In this document: in pieces, positions 1 to 6,244 of the stretch
Layout: each line of letters begins with the position of its first letter
Numbering within the stretch: the stretch's first letter is position 1
From: Candidatus Thorarchaeota archaeon
GTDB taxonomy: Archaea > Asgardarchaeota > Thorarchaeia > Thorarchaeales > Thorarchaeaceae
DNA: 7,203 nucleotides
Assembly (NCBI GenBank): GCA_030642465.1
Contig: DAOWNS010000093.1
Coordinates: 1 to 7,203, forward strand
Direction of reading: 5' to 3'
Notes under the pieces: model-generated
What the model was told of the DNA's origin: nothing
The model's input: the letters and a program-made list of their open reading frames with translations, nothing else
Databases searched by the model: none
Translations under genes and position numbers: made by a program

Positions 1-915
1 GTGATTGGCGGAGGGCCCGCAGGAATGACTGCGGCCATGTATGGTGCGCGATACGGGCTCAAGACAATGTTACTAGAGTCAAGAGTCTTGGGAGGAGCGC
101 AAGCTACAAGCCCGGGCATTGAAAACTACCCAGGCTTCAACTTCATTGTTGGCATGGATTTGGCCAATAAAATGAAAGAACAACTCAAGAAGTGCGGAGC
201 AGAGTTCAAGGAAATCACTGAAGTAAAGAGTATCAAGATACTTGAGGGCTCAGGGGATTTCGCTCTGGAAACGAGGCGAGGGGTGTACATAGCAAAGGCA
301 ATAGTAATTGCCACTGGCGGAGGCCACAGAAAGCTGGGCGTTCCCGGAGAGGAGGAATTCACAGGAAGAGGTGTTTCCTTCTGTGCTACTTGTGATGGGC
401 CGCTCTTTAGAGGGAAGACGCTGGCTGTCATCGGGGGCGGTAACACCGCTGTTACCGAGGCGCTGTATCTGTCCGAACTAGCGGGGAAAATCTACGTGAT
501 TCATCGAAGAGATGCTCTGAGGGCTGAACAAGCAGTACAGGATATGCTGTTCAGAACTGATACAGAGATATTGTGGGATCACATTGTCAAGGAGTTCCAC
601 GGCGAGCAGTTGATATCGAACATTCTGATTGAGAACGTCAAGAGTGGCGAAACGCGAACGTTAGAGATTGATGGTGTTTTTGTAGCTCTTGGTTCAGATC
701 CTGAGAGTAAGCTTGTGAAGCCGCTCGACGTGAAAATGAACAAGCGCGGCGAAATTTCTACAGATGGTGAACAAAGGACAAACGTGCCAGGTCTTTTTGC
801 AGCAGGTGATGTCGTGGATGGGATGAAGCAAATCGTTGTGGCAGCTGGTCAAGGCGCAGTCGCTGCAGATTCTGCATACAAGTACATCCGCAAGGAAAAG
901 ACTGGCCCGCGCTAG
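1..915 (+). CDS. trxB: Thioredoxin reductase (NADPH), 5'-truncated
   Basis: This is a low-molecular-weight, FAD-dependent thioredoxin reductase, a cytoplasmic enzyme that passes electrons from NADPH to thioredoxin-like proteins. Counting from the first codon, the FAD-binding GGGPAG lies at residues 3-8. The redox-active CATC (Cys128, Cys131, followed by Asp-Gly) sits inside the NADPH domain, as in the bacterial/archaeal TrxR class. The NADPH motif GGGNTA is at 145-150. HRRDALR at 168-174 is the HRRxxxR pattern that reads the 2'-phosphate of NADP. The second FAD motif AAGDV is at 267-271. The visible 304 residues compare with about 310-320 in the family. The reading frame is open at base 1, and the first codon (GTG) encodes the Val of the first beta strand, so the true start lies roughly 5-12 residues upstream, outside the window. 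All redox and cofactor motifs are intact. No thioredoxin gene is visible nearby, so the physiological partner is unknown. Confidence 0.94.
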   Translation: MIGGGPAGMTAAMYGARYGLKTMLLESRVLGGAQATSPGIENYPGFNFIVGMDLANKMKEQLKKCGAEFKEITEVKSIKILEGSGDFALETRRGVYIAKAIVIATGGGHRKLGVPGEEEFTGRGVSFCATCDGPLFRGKTLAVIGGGNTAVTEALYLSELAGKIYVIHRRDALRAEQAVQDMLFRTDTEILWDHIVKEFHGEQLISNILIENVKSGETRTLEIDGVFVALGSDPESKLVKPLDVKMNKRGEISTDGEQRTNVPGLFAAGDVVDGMKQIVVAAGQGAVAADSAYKYIRKEKTGPR

Positions 916-942
916 TGTACAACTGTTCAACATGGGGAAATG

Positions 943-949
943 TTAATAA
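943..949 (+). promoter_or_regulatory. Possible TATA box for the toroid protein gene
   Basis: TTAATAA is the most AT-rich heptamer in the 106-base gap between the thioredoxin reductase stop and the next start. An archaeal start about 25 bases downstream would give a leader of about 50 bases. Short arms AACAT (929-933) and ATGTT (940-944) overlap its left side and could be an operator, but they are short enough to be chance. Confidence 0.3.
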
Positions 950-1021
950 CACCTCAGCAGTCCGAGGCACAACGCGCCGAGACAATGTTTTCGGTGTCAC
1001 CTATTTGACCGTGGTGTCCGC

Positions 1022-2212
1022 ATGAAGAAGGTCCAAGTAGCAGGTTTATTGATAGCAGTAGCCGTACTGGCGATGGCATTTACGACGATACCAACTGCGG
1101 CAAATCCAGCAACCCGTTTTGAATCCCTGAATACCTATCTTACTGATAGGTACGACATAGCTGAAGGGGGCTACAATCTTGATGGAAAAGGAATCTCACG
1201 AATAGAGTCGACCTACTCTGCTGCTCTTGTATGGGATGCTATTGGATATCTGGATGCGAGACCCCCGATAGTCGATCTTGTGAAGATGGCGAACTTCACT
1301 CGAAAGGTGCAATGGACGAGCGTTGGAGAAACCAACGAACGCTACGGAGGGTTTGGCTCTTTCATCGCGGGTCTAGTCAGTGTAGAAACCACGCACAAAG
1401 CGATAGCCCTTTGGAAGATTATTACTGCCCAAAGTGGCATTCCAAACTTGGATGATGTCGAGATTAATGAAACGGCAACATTGCTGTTCATCAACAAAAC
1501 TCAGACAACGAGCGGAGGATTCAGCAATGAGATTGGTAGTAGTGCGGACATCGTTTCCACCTATCTAGCATTGGATCTCATAGTACTACTCGCCAGCGAA
1601 ACGCCTTGGACTCTGGACAGTCTGCTGCTTAACAAGACGGCCACAATCCAGTGGATTCTTGACAGTAGTGAAGGGGATGCCTACAAGTTGAGCCCCGAAT
1701 CAAGCACGGCAGGAGTTACACCAAGTGCTGCGGCACTCCTATCACTAGAATTCTTGGATGCACTTCCATCCGCAATGGCTCTTCAATCTACAAAGAACTG
1801 GATAATGGATCGTCAGGACCTTGACCCCGATATAACCGAGCTAACTGGCGGTTTTGAGGAAGGAATTCTGACCAACGATACGAATCTTCTGAGCACTTAT
1901 TATGCCCTGAAAGCCATGAACCTGCTTAACGCCATGGATGATGTCAATGAAACGGTCACACAATTCGTTCTGAATTGCCAGTCATCTGACGGCGCGTGGG
2001 CTAATGCTCCGGGCTTCGAGGTCGGATACGTTCAATTCATTGCCGATGCTATGAATTGCCTGACTCTCCTTGAGGAGAATCATCTGACCGTCTTGTCAGT
2101 GGAGCATCCTGGCACACCGTCCGTTCCTCTAATAGATTGGCGACTCCTCTTCGTTGTCCTATTCATCATTGCAGCGATGATTGTTGGCTTGATAGCCCTT
2201 CGACTTGATTAG
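1022..2212 (+). CDS. Secreted, membrane-anchored alpha/alpha-toroid (prenyltransferase/squalene-cyclase-like repeat) protein
   Basis: The 396-residue protein starts with a Sec-type signal sequence: KK at 2-3, a hydrophobic core at about 6-20, and probable cleavage near Ala26-Ala27. It ends in one hydrophobic segment (375-393) followed by a three-residue tail. The body should therefore lie outside the cell, tethered by its C-terminus. Six repeats of about 50-60 residues carry a Gly-rich turn (GGY 49-51, GGF 109-111, GGF 165-167, GDAY 218-221, GGF 276-278, DGAW 323-326). Each is followed by a helix of the STYyALxxlxxL kind. This is the pattern of the prenyltransferase beta-subunit/squalene-cyclase toroid, and six hairpins would close a full barrel. 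I see neither the Asp/Cys/His zinc ligands of protein prenyltransferases, nor a DxDD cyclase motif, nor a thioester GCGEQ. Six N-x-S/T sequons (Asn91, 149, 158, 204, 285, 309) support surface exposure. GGTG at 1013-1016 lies 5 bases before the ATG. A binding or structural role is inferred, and the ligand is unknown. Confidence 0.85.
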   Translation: MKKVQVAGLLIAVAVLAMAFTTIPTAANPATRFESLNTYLTDRYDIAEGGYNLDGKGISRIESTYSAALVWDAIGYLDARPPIVDLVKMANFTRKVQWTSVGETNERYGGFGSFIAGLVSVETTHKAIALWKIITAQSGIPNLDDVEINETATLLFINKTQTTSGGFSNEIGSSADIVSTYLALDLIVLLASETPWTLDSLLLNKTATIQWILDSSEGDAYKLSPESSTAGVTPSAAALLSLEFLDALPSAMALQSTKNWIMDRQDLDPDITELTGGFEEGILTNDTNLLSTYYALKAMNLLNAMDDVNETVTQFVLNCQSSDGAWANAPGFEVGYVQFIADAMNCLTLLEENHLTVLSVEHPGTPSVPLIDWRLLFVVLFIIAAMIVGLIALRLD

Positions 2213-2299
2213 ATCGAGGTTGCAATTTCCAGCTCACATGCCAATGGTTCAGAGGTTCCAGATAGCGGAGTAGTCGTAGATGCGGGAAGATTGCATAGG

Positions 2300-2306
2300 T
2301 TTATCT
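2300..2306 (+). promoter_or_regulatory. Possible TATA box for the 525-residue protein gene
   Basis: TTTATCT, in the 154-base gap after the toroid gene, is the best TATA-like heptamer. It would place transcription start near 2325-2332, about 35-40 bases before the chosen ATG and at the edge of the CCTGCA/TGCAGG dyad. The match to the archaeal consensus is modest. Confidence 0.3.
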
Positions 2307-2332
2307 CACATCTAATTGACTCAATGTCTGTT

Positions 2333-2358
2333 CCTGCACTTGCAGGCCATATTGCAGG
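2333..2358 (+). repeat. CCTGCA/TGCAGG dyad with a second TGCAGG copy overlapping the ribosome binding site
   Basis: CCTGCA (2333-2338) and TGCAGG (2341-2346) form a perfect 6-base inverted repeat with a 2-base centre. A second TGCAGG (2353-2358) follows 6 bases later and overlaps the Shine-Dalgarno AGGTGG. As DNA, the first pair could be an operator near the transcription start. As RNA, CCTGCA could pair with the second copy across a 14-base loop and hide part of the ribosome binding site. The arms are seen directly; either regulatory role is inferred. Confidence 0.4.
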
Positions 2359-2361
2359 TGG
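2356..2361 (+). promoter_or_regulatory. Ribosome binding site that sets the start of the 525-residue protein
   Basis: AGGTGG lies 5 bases before the ATG at 2367 and matches the AGGTG core complementary to the archaeal 16S 3' end. It favours 2367 over the earlier in-frame ATG at 2316, which has no such site. Confidence 0.6.
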
Positions 2362-2366
2362 AATGC

Positions 2367-3944
2367 ATGCCGAACCCCGAGTTTGATGACGAGAGTATCC
2401 CCAGATACATGAGAGGTTTTGAATGGTTCTCTCATATGACAAGAACTACAATGTCTGAGAGACCGTGGAAACGACTAGGATTGATTTCATTTTACGATGC
2501 ACCCTATGTAGAGAGCGAACGTCTGTATCTATCTCCAAAGCAGGTCATGGCAGCCATGGCAGCTCAAGCAAAGACAGAGAATCACGCTCTGGTCTTTGTC
2601 GTTGATTCGCTGGAGAAGGGTGAAATGGGCCTGAGCACAAAAGCTGGCTTCGACCAATACCTCGAGATATTCGATGGGCTTTTCCCAGATTCAAAGAAAT
2701 TCTACTTCGGTTCCAAGGACTCGGAGAGGACTTGGCTGCATGAGTACCCTTCGCTGAAAATACCAATTGAATGGCTGGTGAGTCGACCGGACGTGTTTGC
2801 AGAGGTCCTGTCAGATGCATCACCAATTGGTGAGATTATCAAACCGGGCGATGCTTCCTTTGAGGACCTTGCTGGGATGATAGAGGTACTTGTGGAGAAG
2901 CTTGGTCCCCCGTCACTGACTGAAGAGGTCCTGGGCAAGATTCGAAGTGCCGAGGCAAGTGAATATGCGGGAGAAGCCGCTGGCCTGTTGGTAGCATTCG
3001 TTAATCCAGCAACAGCTGTCACTCGTGGTGTGAAGTACTTGGGCAAGTTCATGGACTTGGTGAAAGACAGAAGAAGGCAAGAAGTAAAGGATGTCTACAA
3101 GGAATGGACAGAGAGAGTTACCAGTGGCTACTCGGAAGAGAACTTAACAAAGTTCTTCGAACGCGAACCAGAAAGCATGCCTGAATTCCTCGAAGGGGTG
3201 ACCAATCTAAAGTCCGTGCTTCTCATTACAGAAACGCGTGGAACACTATATGACCTATTCCTACCACTCGTGCTGCAGCACTTGGTTGGAGAGATTGGTT
3301 ACATACCACCATACCGTCGTCCTAGACGAGAGTCCGAGTTGAAGAAGACCGACTCAGAAGAGGAGTGGGATGACTCATCGATGTCCTATGAGGACTTGGA
3401 GCGCATCGAAGACATTGAGCTTCCACCGGTCACAGATCAGCTCATTCAAACTGTAATCGATAAGCAAGTTGAGATAGTCGGAACTGAAATCGAAATCTCC
3501 GAGGATAAATTCGAAGGAAAACCCGAAACGATTCTGTTTCTTGATGCGGCCACTCATCTCACGAAGTTTCGTCGTTCCAGTAGATTCGCTCTCAACATTC
3601 CGGAAAAATTCCCGAATATGACAGTTGCAGCATCTTTCTTCACTAACCGCGATAACGTTAGCAGTGCTCTGGCAGAAGGCATCCTCGACTACATGGGTGA
3701 AAGAGCTTTGGTGTTCGATTTGCAGCCGGGGCTTTTCGACCTCGTAACGGCAAGCATGCCAGTTTCAAAGAAAGCGTGGTTGCAGGTGCAACTGCAGGAG
3801 ATGGAAAAGCTGCGATCAGAGGGAGGAGTCGCATTCCTTGAGTATTACAGACCTTCAAAGGAGCAATGGGTGCTTCGTAGCGTGGAGAAACCGGACACAG
3901 GAGTCCTAAGAGAGATACGAAGCTGGTTCCGAAGAGGAAACTAG
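2367..3944 (+). CDS. Hypothetical protein, 525 residues, family not recognised
   Basis: I do not recognise this protein. It has no signal peptide and no convincing membrane segment, so it is probably cytoplasmic. The N-terminal part (about 35-150) looks alpha/beta, with a strand ending in Asp (ALVFVVD, 74-80). A mostly helical middle (165-310) includes a hydrophobic stretch (about 201-218) followed by a basic/acidic helix rich in K, R and E (about 222-250). A strongly acidic, low-complexity linker (about 323-352) separates this from a second alpha/beta-looking region (355-500). That region also contains a strand ending in Asp (ETILFLD, 387-393) and a later RALVFDL (446-452). The two hydrophobic-strand-Asp elements resemble Walker B, but no GxxxxGK[ST] P-loop is present, so an active P-loop ATPase is not supported. 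The C-terminus is basic (FRRGN). An in-frame ATG at 2316 would add 17 residues but lacks a ribosome binding site. Flanking genes give no functional clue. Confidence 0.85.
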   Translation: MPNPEFDDESIPRYMRGFEWFSHMTRTTMSERPWKRLGLISFYDAPYVESERLYLSPKQVMAAMAAQAKTENHALVFVVDSLEKGEMGLSTKAGFDQYLEIFDGLFPDSKKFYFGSKDSERTWLHEYPSLKIPIEWLVSRPDVFAEVLSDASPIGEIIKPGDASFEDLAGMIEVLVEKLGPPSLTEEVLGKIRSAEASEYAGEAAGLLVAFVNPATAVTRGVKYLGKFMDLVKDRRRQEVKDVYKEWTERVTSGYSEENLTKFFEREPESMPEFLEGVTNLKSVLLITETRGTLYDLFLPLVLQHLVGEIGYIPPYRRPRRESELKKTDSEEEWDDSSMSYEDLERIEDIELPPVTDQLIQTVIDKQVEIVGTEIEISEDKFEGKPETILFLDAATHLTKFRRSSRFALNIPEKFPNMTVAASFFTNRDNVSSALAEGILDYMGERALVFDLQPGLFDLVTASMPVSKKAWLQVQLQEMEKLRSEGGVAFLEYYRPSKEQWVLRSVEKPDTGVLREIRSWFRRGN

Positions 3945-3964
3945 GGTGTTTATCCGGTCGCCCG

Positions 3965-3981
3965 CAAGAATTATAATCTTG
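3965..3981 (+). promoter_or_regulatory. TATA box enclosed by an inverted repeat (candidate operator/promoter of the AbrB-like gene)
   Basis: TTATAAT (3971-3977) is a good archaeal TATA-like element, about 50 bases before the TTG start. It would place transcription start near 4000. It is framed by the perfect 5-base inverted arms CAAGA (3965-3969) and TCTTG (3977-3981), so a protein bound to the dyad would cover the box. Because the gene downstream encodes a likely AbrB-type DNA-binding protein, autorepression is a natural inference. It is not demonstrated. Confidence 0.5.
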
Positions 3982-4011
3982 AGCCATCTTCCTGCCCTTA
4001 TCCCTAAGTCC

Positions 4012-4016
4012 GGAGG
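4012..4016 (+). promoter_or_regulatory. Ribosome binding site selecting a TTG start
   Basis: GGAGG ends 8 bases before the TTG at 4025, which is ideal spacing. The first in-frame ATG (4040) would be 23 bases away, too far to use this site. The site therefore decides for TTG. Confidence 0.7.
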
Positions 4017-4024
4017 CACGAACA

Positions 4025-4444
4025 TTGAGCAATGGTAATATGACACAAGCACGCGTTCTTGAGATAAAAGAAGGGAATGCCATCACCCTGCCAGTCGAAT
4101 TTGTTGGCAAGATCGGTCACTCCTATGGGCTCGTGATTCTTGTAATAAAAGACAAGAATGTGAAGCTCTATCCAGTAGACGGTGACAGAGTTCTCTATCT
4201 TAGATTGGAGATTGAGAAGCTAAGCAAGAGCTTCCTTGAGGAACTTACATTGATTTTTGAGAAGGTAGGACTTGAGGATATCCTCTTCACTAGCGGGATT
4301 TGCCAAGCGGCAAACCGTTGTTTTTACGAATGCTACTTCACACCCCAGCAGCTTTCAATGTCAGTTCAAGAACTTAACAAACTTCTCAAGGGCATAACCG
4401 GTGTACAGATGGTTGTCCTCGAGGATGTTCCGAAAGGCGATTGA
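4025..4444 (+). CDS. Probable transcriptional regulator: AbrB/SpoVT-like N-terminus with ACT-like C-terminus
   Basis: The protein has 139 residues and starts at TTG, chosen because of the well-spaced GGAGG. Residues 8-51 follow the swapped-hairpin AbrB/SpoVT/MazE pattern: a strand (ARVLEIKEGN), the ItLPveF turn in place of the usual ITIPkei, a G-x-G loop, and a closing strand (VKLYPVDGD). Such domains dimerise and bind DNA. Residues 56-135 look like a single ACT-type beta-alpha-beta-beta-alpha-beta unit: a long helix (61-81), strands at about 86-92 and 99-105, a second helix (112-124) and a last strand (128-133). ACT domains often bind amino acids or other small effectors. Three cysteines (C93, C99, C103) cluster in and before the second and third strands and could respond to thiol state or metal. 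The dyad over its TATA box suggests autoregulation. The next gene is an asparagine-synthetase-family protein, so amino-acid sensing is possible but speculative. The AbrB assignment is more secure than the ACT one. Confidence 0.65.
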   Translation: MSNGNMTQARVLEIKEGNAITLPVEFVGKIGHSYGLVILVIKDKNVKLYPVDGDRVLYLRLEIEKLSKSFLEELTLIFEKVGLEDILFTSGICQAANRCFYECYFTPQQLSMSVQELNKLLKGITGVQMVVLEDVPKGD

Positions 4445-4506
4445 GCCATCATCAATCCATTCAGATAGACTCTATGTCAGGTTCCAAGCTCAACGTTCAT
4501 CCAGCT

Positions 4507-4537
4507 CATATCGATTAGCTCTTCGGATAGTGATATG
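4507..4537 (+). repeat. Inverted repeat CATATC...GATATG upstream of the asparagine-synthetase-like gene
   Basis: Arms CATATC (4507-4512) and GATATG (4532-4537) are perfect 6-base inverted copies with a 19-base spacer. They lie in the 126-base gap before the gene. The right arm sits in the only TATA-like stretch (TGATATGT, 4531-4538), 33-40 bases before the ATG. The spacing would suit an operator or a short-leader promoter. Arms this short can arise by chance. Confidence 0.25.
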
Positions 4538-4570
4538 TGAAGGGAACAACTCAAGAGAGCTGTGATTAGG

Positions 4571-6082
4571 ATGGCAGGCATTATGGGTGTAGTGGGGGGC
4601 AGTTCATCCGAGAATAGCCTGCGCCTTCTCAACGTGATGGTTGAATCTGCTAGCCATAGAGGTAGTGAAAAACGATTCGTGGTCACAAGCACAGAAGCAG
4701 GTATTAGGGTCATTTCTTCTGCAACCGAGCTCCCTCCGCCTCCTCATATAATGCTGTCACTTCTCACTCACAGGAAAATCGAAGACCTCACTGACGTGCA
4801 GACAGAATCACTCGCCGTAATTGATACTGCGACTCCAAAAGCGGGGATTGGAGAATTGCTTGAGAGCAGAAGATCTGACAATGATTCTCTACCGTACGTG
4901 TTCAATTCAATCGTAATGGTAGCAGACGCAGGGGGGTTGAGAGTGCTCAGGTCCATTGATGGAACCAGACCATTCCATTACGGCAGATTAGATGATTCCA
5001 CCCTGCTCGCTACTGACAAGAAGAGTCTATGGGCAGGGGGCATTAGTGATGTGCAGTCTCTGAACCCTGGCAGTGAATTGAGAGTATCATGGACAGGAAA
5101 CATCGAGCTCGAGAGGAGTCTGTCAATGGATGAAATCGTCGTTGTTAGAGGAGTCCCTCAGGAGCGATTGATTCAGTCCTTGAAGCAAACCTTGCTCAAC
5201 TCATTCTCTAGACTCGAAGATTGCGCAAAGTGTGCAGTTCTCTTTTCAGGTGGCGTTGACAGCGCTCTCGCTGGACTACTGGCGAGCAAGCAATGCTCGA
5301 ATACCGTTCTGATTAGCGCTTATGCAAAAGGTTCGCGTGACGCGTCTGTCGTTCTGCAAGCTGCAAACTTGCTGGCCCTCGATGTTATCGAGGTGCCAAT
5401 GAGCGACGAGATAGTGTGGAATCTGCTACCCGAAGTTATCTTCGCCATTGAGTGCACTCGTAGGATGGACATTGAAATTGCACTCCCATTCTTCATTGCA
5501 GCAAGGGAAGCTAGGCGACAGGGGATACCACTTGTAGTTTCGGGGCAGGGGCCCGATGAATTGTTTGCAGGGTATGCAAGGCATACAAATCTCTACGAGA
5601 ACAAAGGCGAAGAAGCTCTCGAAGCCCAACTCAGAAACGAGGTTTCAGTCACCCACAAGACCAACATAGAGCGTGACGAACGAGCAATCTCATCTTGCGG
5701 TGTTGATGCTTGGTTCCCGTATCTTGACCACGAGTTCGTGAAACTGGCACTCAGCATCCCGGCTAGTCGGAAGATTGCTGTGGGCAAAACTCCTGCACGC
5801 AAGATTATCTTCCGAGAGCTGGCGACTGAATTAGGTCTGCCCATGGAGTTGGCTCATGCTCCGAAAAAAGCCACTCAGTACAGTTCGGGGGCAGCAAGGA
5901 TGTTGAATACTGCAATTGGTAAATATGTACCAGAATGTCGGGATCTGGCCAAGAAGCAATTGAATCTAAAGGTGCAAGATGTCCTGAACTACATTGCGAA
6001 ACAACTCGGGATGCCGATTAGAAACAATGCTATGCACTGCTTCGATTTTGATGTGAAATTGAGTTCTCTGAGCATAGGATAA
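4571..6082 (+). CDS. Asparagine-synthetase (AsnB)-family protein with a degenerate glutaminase domain
   Basis: The 503-residue product has the two-domain AsnB layout. The C-terminal synthetase domain is well kept: the ATP-pyrophosphatase loop SGGVDSA at 226-232, SGQGPDELFAGY at 324-335, FPYLD at 382-386, and a KKATQYSSG segment at 432-440 that corresponds to the conserved Lys/Gln region near the active site. In the family this domain adenylates a carboxylate (aspartate) and transfers ammonia. The N-terminal class II glutaminase domain begins MAGIMGVVG where active enzymes begin MCGI. The nucleophile Cys is therefore Ala; HRGSEKR replaces the usual RGPD region and no NGEIYN-type loop is found. 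Only structural remnants remain, such as RSIDGTRPFHYG (127-138). Glutamine hydrolysis should be absent. It may be ammonia-dependent, or do a different acyl-adenylate reaction, as the beta-lactam synthetase branch does. ATG 4571 is preferred over GTG 4562 because it aligns with MCGI and follows GTGAT at 4562-4566. Confidence 0.85.
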   Translation: MAGIMGVVGGSSSENSLRLLNVMVESASHRGSEKRFVVTSTEAGIRVISSATELPPPPHIMLSLLTHRKIEDLTDVQTESLAVIDTATPKAGIGELLESRRSDNDSLPYVFNSIVMVADAGGLRVLRSIDGTRPFHYGRLDDSTLLATDKKSLWAGGISDVQSLNPGSELRVSWTGNIELERSLSMDEIVVVRGVPQERLIQSLKQTLLNSFSRLEDCAKCAVLFSGGVDSALAGLLASKQCSNTVLISAYAKGSRDASVVLQAANLLALDVIEVPMSDEIVWNLLPEVIFAIECTRRMDIEIALPFFIAAREARRQGIPLVVSGQGPDELFAGYARHTNLYENKGEEALEAQLRNEVSVTHKTNIERDERAISSCGVDAWFPYLDHEFVKLALSIPASRKIAVGKTPARKIIFRELATELGLPMELAHAPKKATQYSSGAARMLNTAIGKYVPECRDLAKKQLNLKVQDVLNYIAKQLGMPIRNNAMHCFDFDVKLSSLSIG

Positions 6083-6122
6083 TCTTCATAACCGGCAAGA
6101 CTTCGCAAGCAAGTCGCTAGGG

Positions 6123-6129
6123 ATATATA
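6123..6129 (+). promoter_or_regulatory. TATA box upstream of HMG-CoA synthase
   Basis: ATATATA within GGGATATATAG is the clearest TATA-like element in the window. It lies in the 162-base gap after the asparagine-synthetase-like gene. A start about 25 bases downstream (about 6150-6156) would give a leader of about 90 bases before HMG-CoA synthase. The ATG of the 22-codon ORF would then be only about 10 bases from the 5' end. The synthase probably has its own promoter. Confidence 0.5.
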
Positions 6130-6163
6130 GACCGTGCAACCCCATAAGCTAGTTAGCAACACA

Positions 6164-6232
6164 ATGAAATTGGACTGGCCTTCGACGAAGGTCATCGAGC
6201 GCAAGAAGTCAGACAACAACCGAATCGAATGA
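6164..6232 (+). CDS. Possible 22-codon leader ORF upstream of HMG-CoA synthase
   Basis: A short ORF (starting MKLDWPSTK, rich in Lys, Arg, Asp and Asn) runs from ATG 6164 to TGA 6230-6232. Three things make it more than a random ORF. It begins about 35 bases after the TATA box, so it would be translated from a near-leaderless 5' end. Its stop codon overlaps the Shine-Dalgarno of HMG-CoA synthase. Only 12 bases separate its stop from the next ATG, which allows translational coupling. It has no Shine-Dalgarno of its own and no recognisable domain, and short ORFs are common by chance. Confidence 0.25.
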   Translation: MKLDWPSTKVIERKKSDNNRIE

Positions 6233-6236
6233 GGAG
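6231..6236 (+). promoter_or_regulatory. Ribosome binding site of HMG-CoA synthase
   Basis: GAGGAG ends 8 bases before ATG 6245. It shares its first two bases with the TGA of the upstream mini-ORF, so termination and initiation would occur at the same place. Confidence 0.6.
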
Positions 6237-6244
6237 AGAAACGA

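Noticed and set aside
2316..2366. ATG 2316 as the start of the unknown protein
   Set aside because: It has no ribosome binding site, lies at or before the expected transcription start, and its extra 17 residues (Leu/Gln/Cys-rich) differ in character from the rest. AGGTGG points to 2367.
2437..3944. P-loop ATPase or NTPase identity for the 525-residue protein
   Set aside because: Walker-B-like strands occur, but no GxxxxGK[ST] is present anywhere in the protein.
3658..4110. A 150-codon open frame on the minus strand
   Set aside because: It overlaps the 3' end of the 525-residue gene and the start of the regulator gene, its product is of low coherence, and it has no ribosome binding site. It and the other minus-strand frames are shadows of + strand genes.
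4474..4518. A 14-codon ORF starting MSGSK in the gap before the asparagine-synthetase-like gene
   Set aside because: It has no promoter, no ribosome binding site and no coupling to the next start, so it is most likely chance.
4562..4570. GTG at 4562 as the start of the asparagine-synthetase-like gene (adds Met-Ile-Arg)
   Set aside because: ATG 4571 puts MAGI exactly where MCGI starts in the family, and the GTGAT at 4562-4566 works better as part of a ribosome binding site. A leaderless GTG start cannot be fully excluded.
3965..6100. CAAGA half-sites upstream of the asparagine-synthetase-like gene (4552-4556) and HMG-CoA synthase (6096-6100) as a shared regulon
   Set aside because: A 5-base word recurs often by chance, and neither copy has the TCTTG partner arm at the right distance.
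6099..6115. GACTT/AAGTC inverted arms after the asparagine-synthetase-like gene, considered as a terminator
   Set aside because: The stem has only 5 pairs around a 7-base loop, with no following T-run. It is neither a bacterial-type nor a T-rich archaeal terminator.
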